From Bacteroidales bacterium (GTDB lineage Bacteria; Bacteroidota; Bacteroidia; Bacteroidales; Muribaculaceae): a stretch of 9,377 bases of DNA. The position numbers and the translations under genes are program-made. The stretch is taken from assembly GCA_014800065.1 (NCBI GenBank), contig JAAVGX010000014.1, positions 1 through 9,377 of the forward strand, written 5' to 3'. Below are positions 1-7,612 of the stretch, one piece after another; the stretch's first letter is position 1, and the number at the start of each line of letters is the position of its first letter. Below the pieces are notes generated by a model. The model did not search any database and was not told the DNA's origin. It was given only the letters and a program-made list of their open reading frames with translations.

Positions 1-1969
1 CAATCTTACGGATATTATCGAGGTCGGACTTGGTGAGCGCATCGGCTTCAGCACCAAAGATTTCGCGCATTTTCACCACATTGTCCACCAGCATTGACTG
101 GTAGCGTATTGCCACGGGGATTATGTGGTTTATGGCAAGGTCGCCAAGGACACGGGCCTCAATCTGAATCTTCTTGGTGTACATTTCCCATTTCACCTCA
201 TTGCGGGCTTCCAGTTCCACTCTGGAGAGCACTCCTGTGCGGGTGAACATCTCCACCGACGATGGTTTGAGATAAGCGTCGAACATCAGAGGGGCGGATG
301 TTTCGCAGTCGAGGCCTCGGCGTTCGGCCTCGCGTCGCCATTCGTCGCTGTAGCCGTTTCCGTCGAAGTGGATTGCCTTGGTTTCGTTGATGAGCTTGCG
401 CACCTCCTCGAGGATGGCCGGGATTACATCCTGACCCTGAGCCACACGAGCATCCACATCGCGCTTGAACAGCTCCAACTGGTCGGCCACCGCTGCATTG
501 AGCACAATCATTGCCGAAGCAGAGTTGGCACCCGAGCCCACGGCGCGGAATTCGAAGCGGTTGCCGGTGAAAGCGAAGGGGGAGGTTCGGTTACGGTCAG
601 TATTATCGATCAACAGCTCGGGAATCTGCGAGAGACCCATCTGGTAGCCGGATTTTTTCTTGAGATTGGAGAGGTCGGCCCCATCGCTGGCCGCGAGTTC
701 ATCCAGCACGCCGGCCAACTGAGAACCGGTGAAGATGGAGATGATTGCAGGCGGAGCTTCGTTGGCGCCAAGACGGTGAGCATTGGTAGCCGAAGCAATC
801 GAAGCCTTAAGCAATGCATTATGACGATGCACCGCCGCCATCACATTAACCACAAAAGTGATGAACTGAAGATTTTCAATGGGAGTCTTGCCGGGCGAGA
901 AGAGGATATTGCCCTTATCGGTGCCCAAACTCCAGTTGTTGTGCTTGCCCGAACCGTTGACACCCTTGAAGGGTTTTTCATGGAGCAGCACGCGGAAATT
1001 ATGCTTGCGGGCCACTTCGGCCATAACCGACATCAGCAGCAGATTATGGTCATTGGCAAGGTTGGTTTCCTCAAAAATAGGCGCACATTCAAACTGATTG
1101 GGAGCCACCTCATTATGACGCGTCTTCAGGGGTATACCCAGACGATGACAGCGAATTTCGAGGTCAAGCATAAAGGCGCTCACACGCGAAGGAATAGCGC
1201 CGAAGTAATGGTCCTCGAGCTGCTGATTCTTGGCACTCTCATGACCCATGAGGGTGCGACCGGTAAGCACCAGATCAGGGCGGGCGCTGTAGAGCGACTC
1301 ATCCACCAGAAAGTACTCCTGCTCGATGCCGAGATAAGAAGTAACGTGCTGCACCTCGGGGTCGAAATACTGCGCCACGGCAGTGGCAGCCTTGTCGATA
1401 CGGTTGAGCGCACGCAGCAGCGGAGTCTTATAGTCGAGCGACTCGCCCGTGTAGGATATGAAAATCGTGGGAATACAAAGAGTCTGCTCAAGGATGAAAG
1501 CGGGAGAAGAAATATCCCACGCCGAGTATCCGCGAGCCTCGAAAGTATTGCGGATACCCCCGCTGGGGAACGAAGAAGCATCCGGCTCCTGCTGCACGAG
1601 CAACTTTCCGGAGAAACGCTCAATCACGCCCCCCTTGCCGTCGTGATCCACAAAAGAATCGTGCTTCTCAGCCGTACCGCCCGTGAGAGGGTGAAACCAG
1701 TGAGTATAGTGGCGCGCACCATTATCGATGGCCCAACGGCGCATACCGTCGGCCACACTGTCGGCGATGTCAAGACTGATTGGCTCTTTGTGCTCGATGG
1801 CATGCATCAGAGCATTATAAGTTTCATTGGGAAGGTATTCGAACATCTTGCGCTTATCGAAAACCAATTCTCCATAATACTTGGTGGGACGCTCTGCCGG
1901 AGTCTCTACAGGCACAGCCTTGCGGTCGAACGCCTCCTCCACCATCTTGAAACGAAGGGATGTAGACAT
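1..1969 (-). CDS. glnN: Type III glutamine synthetase (GlnN), 3' end cut by window edge
   Basis: ATP-dependent cytoplasmic ligase joining ammonia to glutamate, the main ammonia-assimilation step in many Bacteroidales. The minus strand reads 656 codons from the ATG at 1969 to the edge without a stop. Type III features seen: N-terminal WFHPLTGGTAEKHDSF (about residues 91-106); the catalytic GIEQEYF block (214-220, with E216 and E218 as likely metal ligands); NGSGKHNNWS (338-347, nucleotide/glutamate region); RLGANEAPPAI (399-409); and TGNRFEFRAVG (468-478). Type III enzymes are about 720-730 residues, from family knowledge, so roughly 70 C-terminal residues lie outside the window. The start fits: M-S-T-S-L-R-F follows a TAATTTTG promoter box by 19 nt. 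The gene is separated from ftsH by a hairpin terminator, so it is probably its own transcription unit. No disruption was seen. The family call is very secure; only the C-terminus is unseen. Confidence 0.96.
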   Translation of the reverse strand, partial: MSTSLRFKMVEEAFDRKAVPVETPAERPTKYYGELVFDKRKMFEYLPNETYNALMHAIEHKEPISLDIADSVADGMRRWAIDNGARHYTHWFHPLTGGTAEKHDSFVDHDGKGGVIERFSGKLLVQQEPDASSFPSGGIRNTFEARGYSAWDISSPAFILEQTLCIPTIFISYTGESLDYKTPLLRALNRIDKAATAVAQYFDPEVQHVTSYLGIEQEYFLVDESLYSARPDLVLTGRTLMGHESAKNQQLEDHYFGAIPSRVSAFMLDLEIRCHRLGIPLKTRHNEVAPNQFECAPIFEETNLANDHNLLLMSVMAEVARKHNFRVLLHEKPFKGVNGSGKHNNWSLGTDKGNILFSPGKTPIENLQFITFVVNVMAAVHRHNALLKASIASATNAHRLGANEAPPAIISIFTGSQLAGVLDELAASDGADLSNLKKKSGYQMGLSQIPELLIDNTDRNRTSPFAFTGNRFEFRAVGSGANSASAMIVLNAAVADQLELFKRDVDARVAQGQDVIPAILEEVRKLINETKAIHFDGNGYSDEWRREAERRGLDCETSAPLMFDAYLKPSSVEMFTRTGVLSRVELEARNEVKWEMYTKKIQIEARVLGDLAINHIIPVAIRYQSMLVDNVVKMREIFGAEADALTKSDLDNIRKI

Positions 1970-1988
1970 AAAGTAAGTATTGAAAGCG

Positions 1989-2020
1989 CAAAATTACACC
2001 ATTTTTCCCAAATTTGCAAC
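1989..2020 (-). promoter_or_regulatory. glnN promoter (Bacteroidetes type)
   Basis: Read on the minus strand, TAATTTTG (1996-1989) matches the Bacteroidetes -7 consensus TAnnTTTG exactly. GTTG (2020-2017) lies 20 nt upstream, as expected for the -33 element. The -7 box ends 19 nt before the glnN ATG, so the leader would be about 10-15 nt. The segment between box and start holds AATACTTACTT, which recurs in the hisS/permease intergenic region. The call rests on the consensus match and position. Confidence 0.7.
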
Positions 2021-2029
2021 ATCCGACAC

Positions 2030-2048
2030 TACATGATTTACATGATTT
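2030..2048. repeat. 9-bp tandem direct repeat upstream of glnN
   Basis: TACATGATT occurs twice head to tail, followed by a further T, between the ftsH terminator and the glnN promoter. It sits about 10 bp upstream of the -33 element, where an activator could bind. No regulator is identified, and a chance duplication is possible. Confidence 0.4.
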
Positions 2049-2058
2049 CTAAATATAG

Positions 2059-2086
2059 GCGAGGCCGTCCGGTGGGGCGGCCTCGC
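2059..2086 (-). terminator. Hairpin terminator after ftsH
   Basis: GCGAGGCCG (2059-2067) pairs perfectly with CGGCCTCGC (2078-2086). The stem can extend inward by three pairs, one a G-T wobble, to a four-base loop (2071-2074). It begins 6 bp past the ftsH stop codon. The minus-strand tail CTATATTTAG is only moderately T-rich, so termination may be incomplete. It separates the rsfS-ftsH unit from glnN. Confidence 0.7.
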
Positions 2087-2091
2087 TTGAG

Positions 2092-4137
2092 TTATTTGTC
2101 TTCTTGGGGTTCTACGGGGGTGGCTTCGACGTCGGTGATGTTGTCATCGTTGTCGTCGTCGGCGTCGATTGGCGGTGGGGTGACTTTTGGACTGTCGTCC
2201 TTTTTCTCGCCGAAGAGCTCTTCGACTCGCGAGGTCCATTTGCGGGGGCCGAAGATGTTCTCTACGTCCTCGGTGAAGATTACTTCACGAGTGATGAGGG
2301 TTTCGGCCAGTTTGTTGTGACCTTCGGTGTGTTCGGTGAGGATGTCCTTTGCGCGTTGGTATTGTTCGCTGATGATTCGGGATACTTCCTGGTCGATGAC
2401 TGCTGCGCGCTCTGACCCGTAGGGTTTGGTGAAGGGGCTTTCCTGACCGGTGGAGTCGTAGTAGCTCAGGTTGGGGAGCTTATCGCTCATACCATAATAT
2501 ACGACCATCGCGTAGGCGAGTTTGGTGACACGTTCGAGGTCGTTTGCGGCGCCGGTGGAGATTCTGCCCATGAACAGCTCTTCGGCAGCACGTCCACCCA
2601 GAAGTGAGCATATTTGGTCGAGGATGACCTGAGAGGGCGTGATCTGGCGCTCTTCGGGCATATACCATGCTGCTCCGAGTGCCTTGCCGCGGGGTACGAT
2701 GGTGACTTTGACCAGCGGGTTGCCGTATTCGAGGTGCCACGACACGGTGGCGTGACCGGCTTCGTGCACTGCGATGGAGCGTTTTTCTTCGTTGGTGATG
2801 ATTTTGTTTCGGTTTTCGAGTCCTCCGATTATACGGTCCACTGCGGCGTTGAAGTCTTCTTTTTCAACAACTGTTTTGTTGTGACGTGCAGCAATGAGGG
2901 CTGCCTCGTTGCAGACGTTTGCAATTTCGGCGCCGGAGAAACCGGGTGTTTGGCGCGCGAGCATTTCCACGTCAAGGTCGTCGGCGGTTTTGATTTTGCG
3001 CAGGTGAACTTTGAATATCTCCACGCGATCGGGGAGGTCGGGGAGGTCCACATATATCTGACGGTCGAAACGCCCGGCACGGAGGAGTGCCTTGTCGAGC
3101 ACGTCGGCGCGGTTTGTGGCCGCGAGGATGATGACGCCGCTGTTTCCACCGAAGCCGTCCATTTCGGTGAGCAGCTGGTTGAGGGTGTTTTCGCGTTCAT
3201 CGTTTCCGCCCATAGCGCCGTTTCGCCCGCGGGCACGTCCTACGGCGTCGATTTCGTCGATAAATACTATACAGGGTGCTTTTTCTTTTGCCTGTCGGAA
3301 GAGGTCGCGCACTCGGGAAGCACCCACGCCCACGAACATTTCAACGAAGTCGGAGCCCGACATTGAGAAGAAAGGCACATCGGCCTCGCCGGCTACGGCC
3401 TTGGCCAGAAGGGTTTTACCCGTTCCGGGAGGGCCTACCAGGAGGGCTCCCTTGGGTATTTTACCACCCAAATCAGTGTATCGGCGGGGATTCTTGAGGA
3501 ACTCTACGATTTCTTCGATTTCGGTCTTGGCTTCGCTGAGGCCGGCTACGTCCTTGAAGGTCACCTTCTGACTGTTGTTCTTATCGAAGAGCATAGCTTT
3601 GGACTTGCCCACGCTGAAGATACCGCCACCGCCGGGGCCACCGGCTCCACCGCCGTTGGACATTCGCCGCATCAGGAAAATCCAGAAGAAGATGAGCAGT
3701 GCGAATGGGAGCAGGTTGATAAGCCAACCGCTCCATGCGCTGGATTGTTCATATTCCACTTCCCCGGTGAAAGCGCCGATGCTTCTCCAGTAATCGATTT
3801 TGTTTGAAATCTGGTCGGAAGAACCTACGTTGGCCACCACACGGGCATCCATCGTAGCCTGTTTGTCCAAACCATTGGACCGGAATACCGCGCGGGCAAG
3901 TGAGTCGGTGAGGAAACCCTCCACCTTACGACCATCAGTAAATACGATGATTTTCTTGATTCCGTGGTCCTTTTCCACATAATTTTCAAACGTCGTGAAT
4001 GGTATTTCTTTTGTGACGGAATTCGAGTCGAGCCAGAACACGCCAATCAGAAATACTATAATAATTCCGTACATCCACCAGAGGCTGAAGCGGAATGGTG
4101 TTTTGTTGTTAGGATTAGAAGCCGGGCTTTGTGCCAT
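2092..4137 (-). CDS. ftsH: ATP-dependent zinc metalloprotease FtsH
   Basis: Membrane-anchored hexameric AAA+ protease that extracts and degrades misassembled membrane proteins and selected cytoplasmic regulators. The 681-residue product has a short N-terminal tail, TM1 (about 22-36), an extracytoplasmic domain (about 37-135) and TM2 (about 138-156). A very glycine-rich linker (161-172) leads to the AAA module: Walker A GPPGTGKT (235-242), Walker [10 protein letters not shown] (289-297), second region of homology with arginine fingers in [20 protein letters not shown] (340-359). The peptidase carries the HEAGH zinc site (458-462, catalytic E459) and probable third ligand D533 in ANDLE. All catalytic residues are intact. 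The C-terminus is an acidic, probably disordered tail rich in Asp, Pro and Glu (about 648-681). It starts 23 bp after rsfS with no visible promoter between, so the two are probably one operon, an arrangement familiar in Bacteroidales. Confidence 0.98.
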   Translation of the reverse strand: MAQSPASNPNNKTPFRFSLWWMYGIIIVFLIGVFWLDSNSVTKEIPFTTFENYVEKDHGIKKIIVFTDGRKVEGFLTDSLARAVFRSNGLDKQATMDARVVANVGSSDQISNKIDYWRSIGAFTGEVEYEQSSAWSGWLINLLPFALLIFFWIFLMRRMSNGGGAGGPGGGGIFSVGKSKAMLFDKNNSQKVTFKDVAGLSEAKTEIEEIVEFLKNPRRYTDLGGKIPKGALLVGPPGTGKTLLAKAVAGEADVPFFSMSGSDFVEMFVGVGASRVRDLFRQAKEKAPCIVFIDEIDAVGRARGRNGAMGGNDERENTLNQLLTEMDGFGGNSGVIILAATNRADVLDKALLRAGRFDRQIYVDLPDLPDRVEIFKVHLRKIKTADDLDVEMLARQTPGFSGAEIANVCNEAALIAARHNKTVVEKEDFNAAVDRIIGGLENRNKIITNEEKRSIAVHEAGHATVSWHLEYGNPLVKVTIVPRGKALGAAWYMPEERQITPSQVILDQICSLLGGRAAEELFMGRISTGAANDLERVTKLAYAMVVYYGMSDKLPNLSYYDSTGQESPFTKPYGSERAAVIDQEVSRIISEQYQRAKDILTEHTEGHNKLAETLITREVIFTEDVENIFGPRKWTSRVEELFGEKKDDSPKVTPPPIDADDDNDDNITDVEATPVEPQEDK

Positions 4138-4160
4138 GTGAAGTGAAGTTTAGAGTTTGA

Positions 4161-4535
4161 TCAATCGAGGTCGGGGATAGTGATGATTTTGGCGTCGCTC
4201 CAGAGGTCCTCCAGATTGTAGAGTGCTCGAGGCATGGGCAGGAATATGTGCACCCAGGTGTCGCCATAGTCCATAATGACCCATTCGCCGTTTTCCGCAC
4301 CATGAATTCCGAAAGGTTTCACGCCGCCGTTGATTCGAACATACTCTTCCACAGCGTCGGAGATGGCCGCTGTTTGAGTGGACGATTTGCCTTCGGCGAT
4401 GATAAAATAATTGGCCGAAGCACCTTCGATTTCGCTCATGTCAACCACTGTGATTCCGTGGCCTTTTCGCTCCTGAATACCCTCGATGATGAGTTCGCGG
4501 AGGTCTTTATCTTGTGTCATTGTGTTTGTTTCCAT
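4161..4535 (-). CDS. rsfS: Ribosome silencing factor RsfS
   Basis: Binds ribosomal protein uL14 on the free large subunit and blocks joining of the small subunit, reducing translation in starvation (family knowledge). The product is 124 residues from the ATG at 4535. It carries the RsfS hallmarks GIQERKGHGITVVDM near the N-terminus, SANYFIIAEGKSSTQ in the middle, and GEWVIMDYGDTWVHIF then RALYNLEDLW near the C-terminus. Start choice: the frame also opens with TTG at 4550, but that TTG lies inside a TATATTTG promoter box and would be upstream of the expected transcript start, so it is rejected. ATG 4535 gives a leader of only several nt; the next ATG, at 4520, gives 119 residues, close to the usual length, and about 20 nt of leader. 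Both remain possible. It lies directly upstream of ftsH. Confidence 0.94.
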   Translation of the reverse strand: METNTMTQDKDLRELIIEGIQERKGHGITVVDMSEIEGASANYFIIAEGKSSTQTAAISDAVEEYVRINGGVKPFGIHGAENGEWVIMDYGDTWVHIFLPMPRALYNLEDLWSDAKIITIPDLD

Positions 4536-4547
4536 TCTTAATTCTTG

Positions 4548-4555
4548 CAAATATA
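4548..4555 (-). promoter_or_regulatory. rsfS-ftsH promoter -7 box
   Basis: TATATTTG on the minus strand matches TAnnTTTG and ends 12 nt before the ATG at 4535. No good TTG is seen 19-20 nt upstream, so the -33 element is weak or absent. The position explains why the TTG in the same frame is unlikely to be the rsfS start. Confidence 0.55.
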
Positions 4556-4566
4556 CGATTTTTTTG

Positions 4567-4588
4567 CCATAGTTCGGCAGTACTATGG
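4567..4588. repeat. 7-bp inverted repeat upstream of the rsfS promoter
   Basis: CCATAGT (4567-4573) and ACTATGG (4582-4588) form a perfect inverted repeat around an 8-nt spacer. On the minus strand it is followed by a run of A rather than T, so it does not read as a terminator for the permease gene. Its place just upstream of the rsfS -7 box would suit an operator or spacer hairpin. Function unknown. Confidence 0.4.
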
Positions 4589-4625
4589 TAAGTTTATAAC
4601 AAATATCTTGCCAAAAGGTTAAATG

Positions 4626-5873
4626 TCAGTCGAACTTCACTGACTCGGCAGGGCTAATTGAGGCGGCCATACGCGATGGCAATACCAGAATCAGCCATGA
4701 AGCCACCGCTACACCTATATTTAAAAGTATCATATGAAGAGCATTGATGTGCACGGGCACGTAACTCAGGTAGTACATTGCCGGATCGAGCGGAATGATG
4801 TGATATTGCTGCTGAACGATGAGGGTGCCGAGCCCGATGATGTTTCCAATTATGAGGCCTATGCCCACCACACGCATTGCAAGGAGGATAAAGATGCGGC
4901 GCACTGCCCTGCTACGCATGCCCAGGGCTCGAAGCACGCCTATCATGCGCACACGCTCGAGGATGAGAATGAACAGGCATGAAACAAGCGTGAAGCCGGA
5001 CACACACAGCATCAGCACGAATATAACCGTTACGTTGGTATCCAGTAGCGCGAGCCAATTGAAGTAGAGCGCTCCCGTGCGTTCCACAGTGTCCACCGTC
5101 AGGTAGCCGGGCAGGTGGCCGGAGGCATAGGCGTTGACCAACGCCGAGCGCAGCTTCAGGGCGTTGTCGGTAATATGGTCGGGAGATATCCCCCTGATAT
5201 CCAAACGGCTGCATTGAGTGCTATCCATTCCCAGAACACCCTGCAAGCCGGGCAACGAGGCATATACCACCGTTTTATCGTAGTCCCCAAAATCGGATTC
5301 ATAGATTCCCGCCACACGATGTCGACGAATTTTTACAGCATCGTCCACAAAGTAGCTCGAATACACTTTATCTCCGATGCCGAGGTCTAAAGCATTGGCT
5401 ATGGTGCGCGATATTACGATGTCATTTCGAGTAGAATCGGCCGTCCAGTCCGGCCAAACGCCCTGGCGCAAATTGCCGCGCGCAAAGGATTGGTCGCCAA
5501 GCGGATCGATGCCCAGATACATGGCCCCCTCAAAGTCGGTGTCGGTCTTGAGCAGCCCGGGCGTACGCACGGATTTCTCAATCTGCGCTTCCGGAATTGC
5601 TGCCCTGATGAGATTGCGGAGCAAATCGTCATCCTGAACATAGGCCTCGGAGCCTTGAGTCACCCCGGGCACTGTCTCTATAAAAATTTCAGCATCGAAT
5701 CCCATGAGCTTGTCACGGATTCCATCCTTGAAGCCTACCACCACCGCGAGCGTGAATTCCATCACGATTACGCACAGGGCCACACCGGCCACGGCGATGC
5801 CAATGCCGGCTCCGCTGCCCCGACGCTCGCCATGCAAGCTCAATCGTGCTGAGATCCATCTACTTACGTCCAT
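4626..5873 (-). CDS. ABC transporter permease, LolC/LolE (MacB-FtsX) family
   Basis: Inner-membrane permease of the type that extracts outer-membrane lipoproteins for delivery to the periplasmic carrier LolA, powered by a separate LolD ATPase. The 415-residue protein has the family layout: cytoplasmic N-terminus, TM1 (about 22-46), a periplasmic MacB-like domain (about 50-275), then three helices (about 280-304, 327-353, 379-400). ERVRMIGVLRALGMRSRAV (306-324) matches the cytoplasmic coupling segment that contacts the ATPase, and LPSRMAASISPAESVKF (398-414) matches the conserved FtsX-family ending. No ATPase gene is in the window, so the partner is encoded elsewhere. A Lol role is likelier than a MacB-type exporter, because MacB carries its own ATPase domain, but the exact substrate cannot be read from sequence. 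It is first in its unit, behind a TAAATTTG box. The 75-bp gap to rsfS contains a separate promoter. Confidence 0.88.
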   Translation of the reverse strand: MDVSRWISARLSLHGERRGSGAGIGIAVAGVALCVIVMEFTLAVVVGFKDGIRDKLMGFDAEIFIETVPGVTQGSEAYVQDDDLLRNLIRAAIPEAQIEKSVRTPGLLKTDTDFEGAMYLGIDPLGDQSFARGNLRQGVWPDWTADSTRNDIVISRTIANALDLGIGDKVYSSYFVDDAVKIRRHRVAGIYESDFGDYDKTVVYASLPGLQGVLGMDSTQCSRLDIRGISPDHITDNALKLRSALVNAYASGHLPGYLTVDTVERTGALYFNWLALLDTNVTVIFVLMLCVSGFTLVSCLFILILERVRMIGVLRALGMRSRAVRRIFILLAMRVVGIGLIIGNIIGLGTLIVQQQYHIIPLDPAMYYLSYVPVHINALHMILLNIGVAVASWLILVLPSRMAASISPAESVKFD

Positions 5874-5883
5874 CTCTATTATC

Positions 5884-5904
5884 TTAGTAAGTGTTCAAAT
5901 TTAA
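5884..5904 (-). repeat. Promoter-like inverted repeat, permease copy
   Basis: This 21-bp segment, read on the minus strand, matches 6029-6049 read on the plus strand at 18 of 21 positions. Both contain AATTTGAA followed by C or T and then ACTTACT. This copy includes the permease -7 box. It may be a duplicated promoter or a regulator site. Confidence 0.55.
5896..5903 (-). promoter_or_regulatory. Permease gene promoter -7 box
   Basis: TAAATTTG on the minus strand matches TAnnTTTG and ends 22 nt before the ATG at 5873, much like glnN. A TTG at 5921-5919 is only 15 nt upstream, shorter than the usual 19-20, so the -33 element is uncertain. The box is embedded in one copy of the 21-bp inverted repeat described at 5884-5904. 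Confidence 0.55.
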
Positions 5905-5938
5905 TTTACGCTATATACCAACTTATTTTTAAGCCAAT

Positions 5939-5958
5939 TTCAGTGCTAAGCTACTGAA
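5939..5958. repeat. Stem-loop in the divergent region
   Basis: TTCAGT (5939-5944) pairs with ACTGAA (5953-5958) around the 8-nt loop GCTAAGCT. The stem is short and no strong T-run follows on either strand, so a terminator is not supported. An operator or a folded leader of a minus-strand transcript is possible. Confidence 0.35.
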
Positions 5959-6028
5959 CGACAAGCCAAAACCGGCAAAAAAGAAGTCGCAGAGAGTATA
6001 AAAGATGTTCTTTATCACTTACTATCGG

Positions 6029-6049
6029 TTTAATTTGAATACTTACTTA
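6029..6049 (+). repeat. Promoter-like inverted repeat, hisS-facing copy
   Basis: Second copy of the 21-bp element, pointing toward hisS. Its -7-like part is TTAATTTG, one base off consensus. It ends directly before an ATG at 6050, and its AATACTTACTT core with the following ATG is nearly identical to the bases around the glnN start (1981-1967). It could be a distal hisS promoter or a shared regulator site. Confidence 0.5.
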
Positions 6050-6094
6050 ATGTGCAAAGTTAGCTCTTTTTTTTCATATTCGCTCAGAAATGAT

Positions 6095-6102
6095 TAATTT
6101 TG
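6095..6102 (+). promoter_or_regulatory. Probable hisS promoter -7 box
   Basis: TAATTTTG matches TAnnTTTG exactly on the plus strand. A T-run (6067-6074) lies about 20 nt upstream where TTTG would be expected, so the -33 element is imperfect. Transcription from here would give a leader of roughly 75-80 nt before the hisS ATG. A second near-match ending at 6114 (TATATTTTG, one base longer in the spacer) is an alternative. Confidence 0.5.
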
Positions 6103-6116
6103 CATTATATTTTGTC

Positions 6117-6169
6117 CCGGGCTGCGACAGCTATACCCCTAACTACACCAAATTAAGCACATCGCCCGG
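6117..6169 (+). promoter_or_regulatory. Possible structured leader of hisS
   Basis: CCGGGC (6117-6122) is complementary to GCCCGG (6164-6169), which would close a 41-nt loop containing a further weak GCTG/CAGC pairing (6121-6124 with 6128-6131). That inner pairing overlaps the outer stem by two bases and would compete with it. The stem ends 17 nt before the hisS ATG. No histidine-rich leader peptide or T-box feature was recognised. Confidence 0.25.
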
Positions 6170-6186
6170 CAAACTGACTCTAAAAT

Positions 6187-7545
6187 ATGGCACAGAAACC
6201 AAGCACACCAAAAGGAACACGCGATTTCTCTCCTCTGGAGATGAGTCGCCGCAACTATATATTCGACACTATCAGAGAAGTTTTTGCACTGTTCGGCTTC
6301 CGGCAGATTGAAACGCCCGCCATGGAGAACCTGTCAACTCTGATGGGAAAATACGGCGAGGAAGGCGACAAATTGCTGTTCAAGATTTTGAACTCGGGAG
6401 ATTTCCTCCATGGGGTAGACCCTGCTTTGCTGACGGGCGAAAACACCCCGCTGCTGGCCTCGAAACTGTGCGACCGAGGCCTCCGATACGACCTTACCGT
6501 ACCGTTTGCCCGATTTGTGGTGCAGCACCGCGATGAATTGCAGATGCCCTTCAAGCGCTTCCAGATTCAGCCGGTGTGGCGCGCCGACCGCCCGCAGAAA
6601 GGTCGATACCGCGAGTTCTATCAGTGCGATGCCGATGTGGTTGGTTCCGACTCACTCTTCAATGAGGTTGAACTCCTCCAAATGATCGACGAGGTGTTCC
6701 GCCGACTGCGTATACGAGTGGCTATCAAGCTCAACAATAGAAAGATTTTGGCCGGTATTGCAGAATTGGTGGGCGCTCCCGACAAACTCATCGACATCAC
6801 AGTCGCCATCGACAAAATCGATAAAATCGGACTCGAAAAGGTCAAGGAAGAGCTCATCGCCCGTGGTATAGAATCGGCTGCTGTTGAGGCTATTACTCCC
6901 ATCCTCGCCATCAGCGGCTCTACCGACGAACGAATCGCCGCTCTTGAGGAAGTGCTCAAGGATTCGCCCACCGGAATGCTCGGTCTGGAGGAACTCAAAT
7001 TTGTGGTCAACGCCACTCGCCAACTTGGCCTCGAGGCTGAACTCGACGTGGACGTGTCGCTTGCGCGAGGCCTCAACTACTACACCGGCACAATCATCGA
7101 GGTGAAGGCTCTCGATGTTGAAATCGGAAGTATTTCCGGCGGCGGTCGCTACGACAACCTCACGGGTGTGTTCGGCTTGAACGGCCTTTCCGGCGTGGGT
7201 ATCTCCTTCGGCGCTGACCGTATCTACGACGTTCTCAACACCTTAGGCCTATATCCCGACGAAGTGGGCACATCAACCAAGGTGCTCTTCGCCAACTTCG
7301 GACAAGCCGAAGCAATGGCATCGCTCAAAATCATCAAGGATTTGCGCCAAGCAGGTATATCCGCCGAAATTTACCCCGAAGCCGCTAAGATGAAAAAGCA
7401 AATCAGCTACGCTAACGCGCTCAAAATTCCGTTCTTCGCTATGATAGGCGACTCCGAGCTCAAAGACGGCACCGTTTCGCTCAAGAACATGACCACCGGC
7501 GAGCAGACAATCGTAAAACCGGATGATATTAAGAATCTGATTTAG
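6187..7545 (+). CDS. hisS: Histidine--tRNA ligase (HisRS)
   Basis: Class II aminoacyl-tRNA synthetase that activates histidine with ATP and charges tRNA-His in the cytoplasm. The 452-residue product starts at [16 protein letters not shown], the usual N-terminal GTRDF signature. Motif 1 lies around the conserved Pro44. YDLTVPFAR (101-109) and motif 2 ([20 protein letters not shown], 125-144) follow. The two histidine-binding signatures are [10 protein letters not shown] (292-301) and GGGRYDNL (318-325), and motif 3 is GISFGADRI (338-346). The C-terminal anticodon-binding domain spans about 365-452. All motifs are intact and length is normal. It is the first gene of the plus-strand block, behind a TAATTTTG box. 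No terminator is visible in the 67 bp after it, so read-through into the DUF1599 gene is plausible. Confidence 0.98.
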   Translation: MAQKPSTPKGTRDFSPLEMSRRNYIFDTIREVFALFGFRQIETPAMENLSTLMGKYGEEGDKLLFKILNSGDFLHGVDPALLTGENTPLLASKLCDRGLRYDLTVPFARFVVQHRDELQMPFKRFQIQPVWRADRPQKGRYREFYQCDADVVGSDSLFNEVELLQMIDEVFRRLRIRVAIKLNNRKILAGIAELVGAPDKLIDITVAIDKIDKIGLEKVKEELIARGIESAAVEAITPILAISGSTDERIAALEEVLKDSPTGMLGLEELKFVVNATRQLGLEAELDVDVSLARGLNYYTGTIIEVKALDVEIGSISGGGRYDNLTGVFGLNGLSGVGISFGADRIYDVLNTLGLYPDEVGTSTKVLFANFGQAEAMASLKIIKDLRQAGISAEIYPEAAKMKKQISYANALKIPFFAMIGDSELKDGTVSLKNMTTGEQTIVKPDDIKNLI

Positions 7546-7612
7546 ACTAAGTTTAATAGGGTTAAGCTGCTATCTTCCCGAACATCCTGAATTCAAACGA
7601 CAACGTCAACAA

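Larger units (their letters stand above)
5874..6186. other. Divergent intergenic region between permease gene and hisS
   Basis: AT-rich 313-bp stretch with no credible protein gene. It holds the permease promoter (5896-5903), a promoter-like inverted pair (5884-5904 and 6029-6049), a small stem-loop (5939-5958), a minus-strand TAACTTTG box (6062-6055) with no evident -33 partner, the likely hisS promoter (6095-6102) and a possible structured hisS leader (6117-6169). The longest new frame beginning near the second repeat, from an ATG at 6050, is only 15 codons. Confidence 0.75.

Noticed and set aside
125..2320. Plus-strand open frame of 731 codons
   Set aside because: It lies antisense to glnN and runs into the antisense of ftsH. 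The minus-strand reading gives an intact glutamine synthetase, while the plus-strand product resembles no family I recognise and crosses the terminator.
2614..3366. Plus-strand open frame of 250 codons within ftsH
   Set aside because: Antisense shadow of the AAA and peptidase domains of ftsH; no promoter or recognisable domain.
4567..4588. Inverted repeat as a terminator for the permease gene
   Set aside because: On the minus strand the stem is followed by a run of A, not T, and it lies just upstream of the rsfS -7 box.
6090..6311. Plus-strand open frame of 73 codons overlapping the hisS start
   Set aside because: Begins in the hisS promoter and continues out of frame through the HisRS N-terminus; no independent support.
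7546..7612. Terminator or separate promoter between hisS and the DUF1599 gene
   Set aside because: Only trivial GGG/CCC pairing is present, and TAAGTTTA is a poor match to TAnnTTTG.
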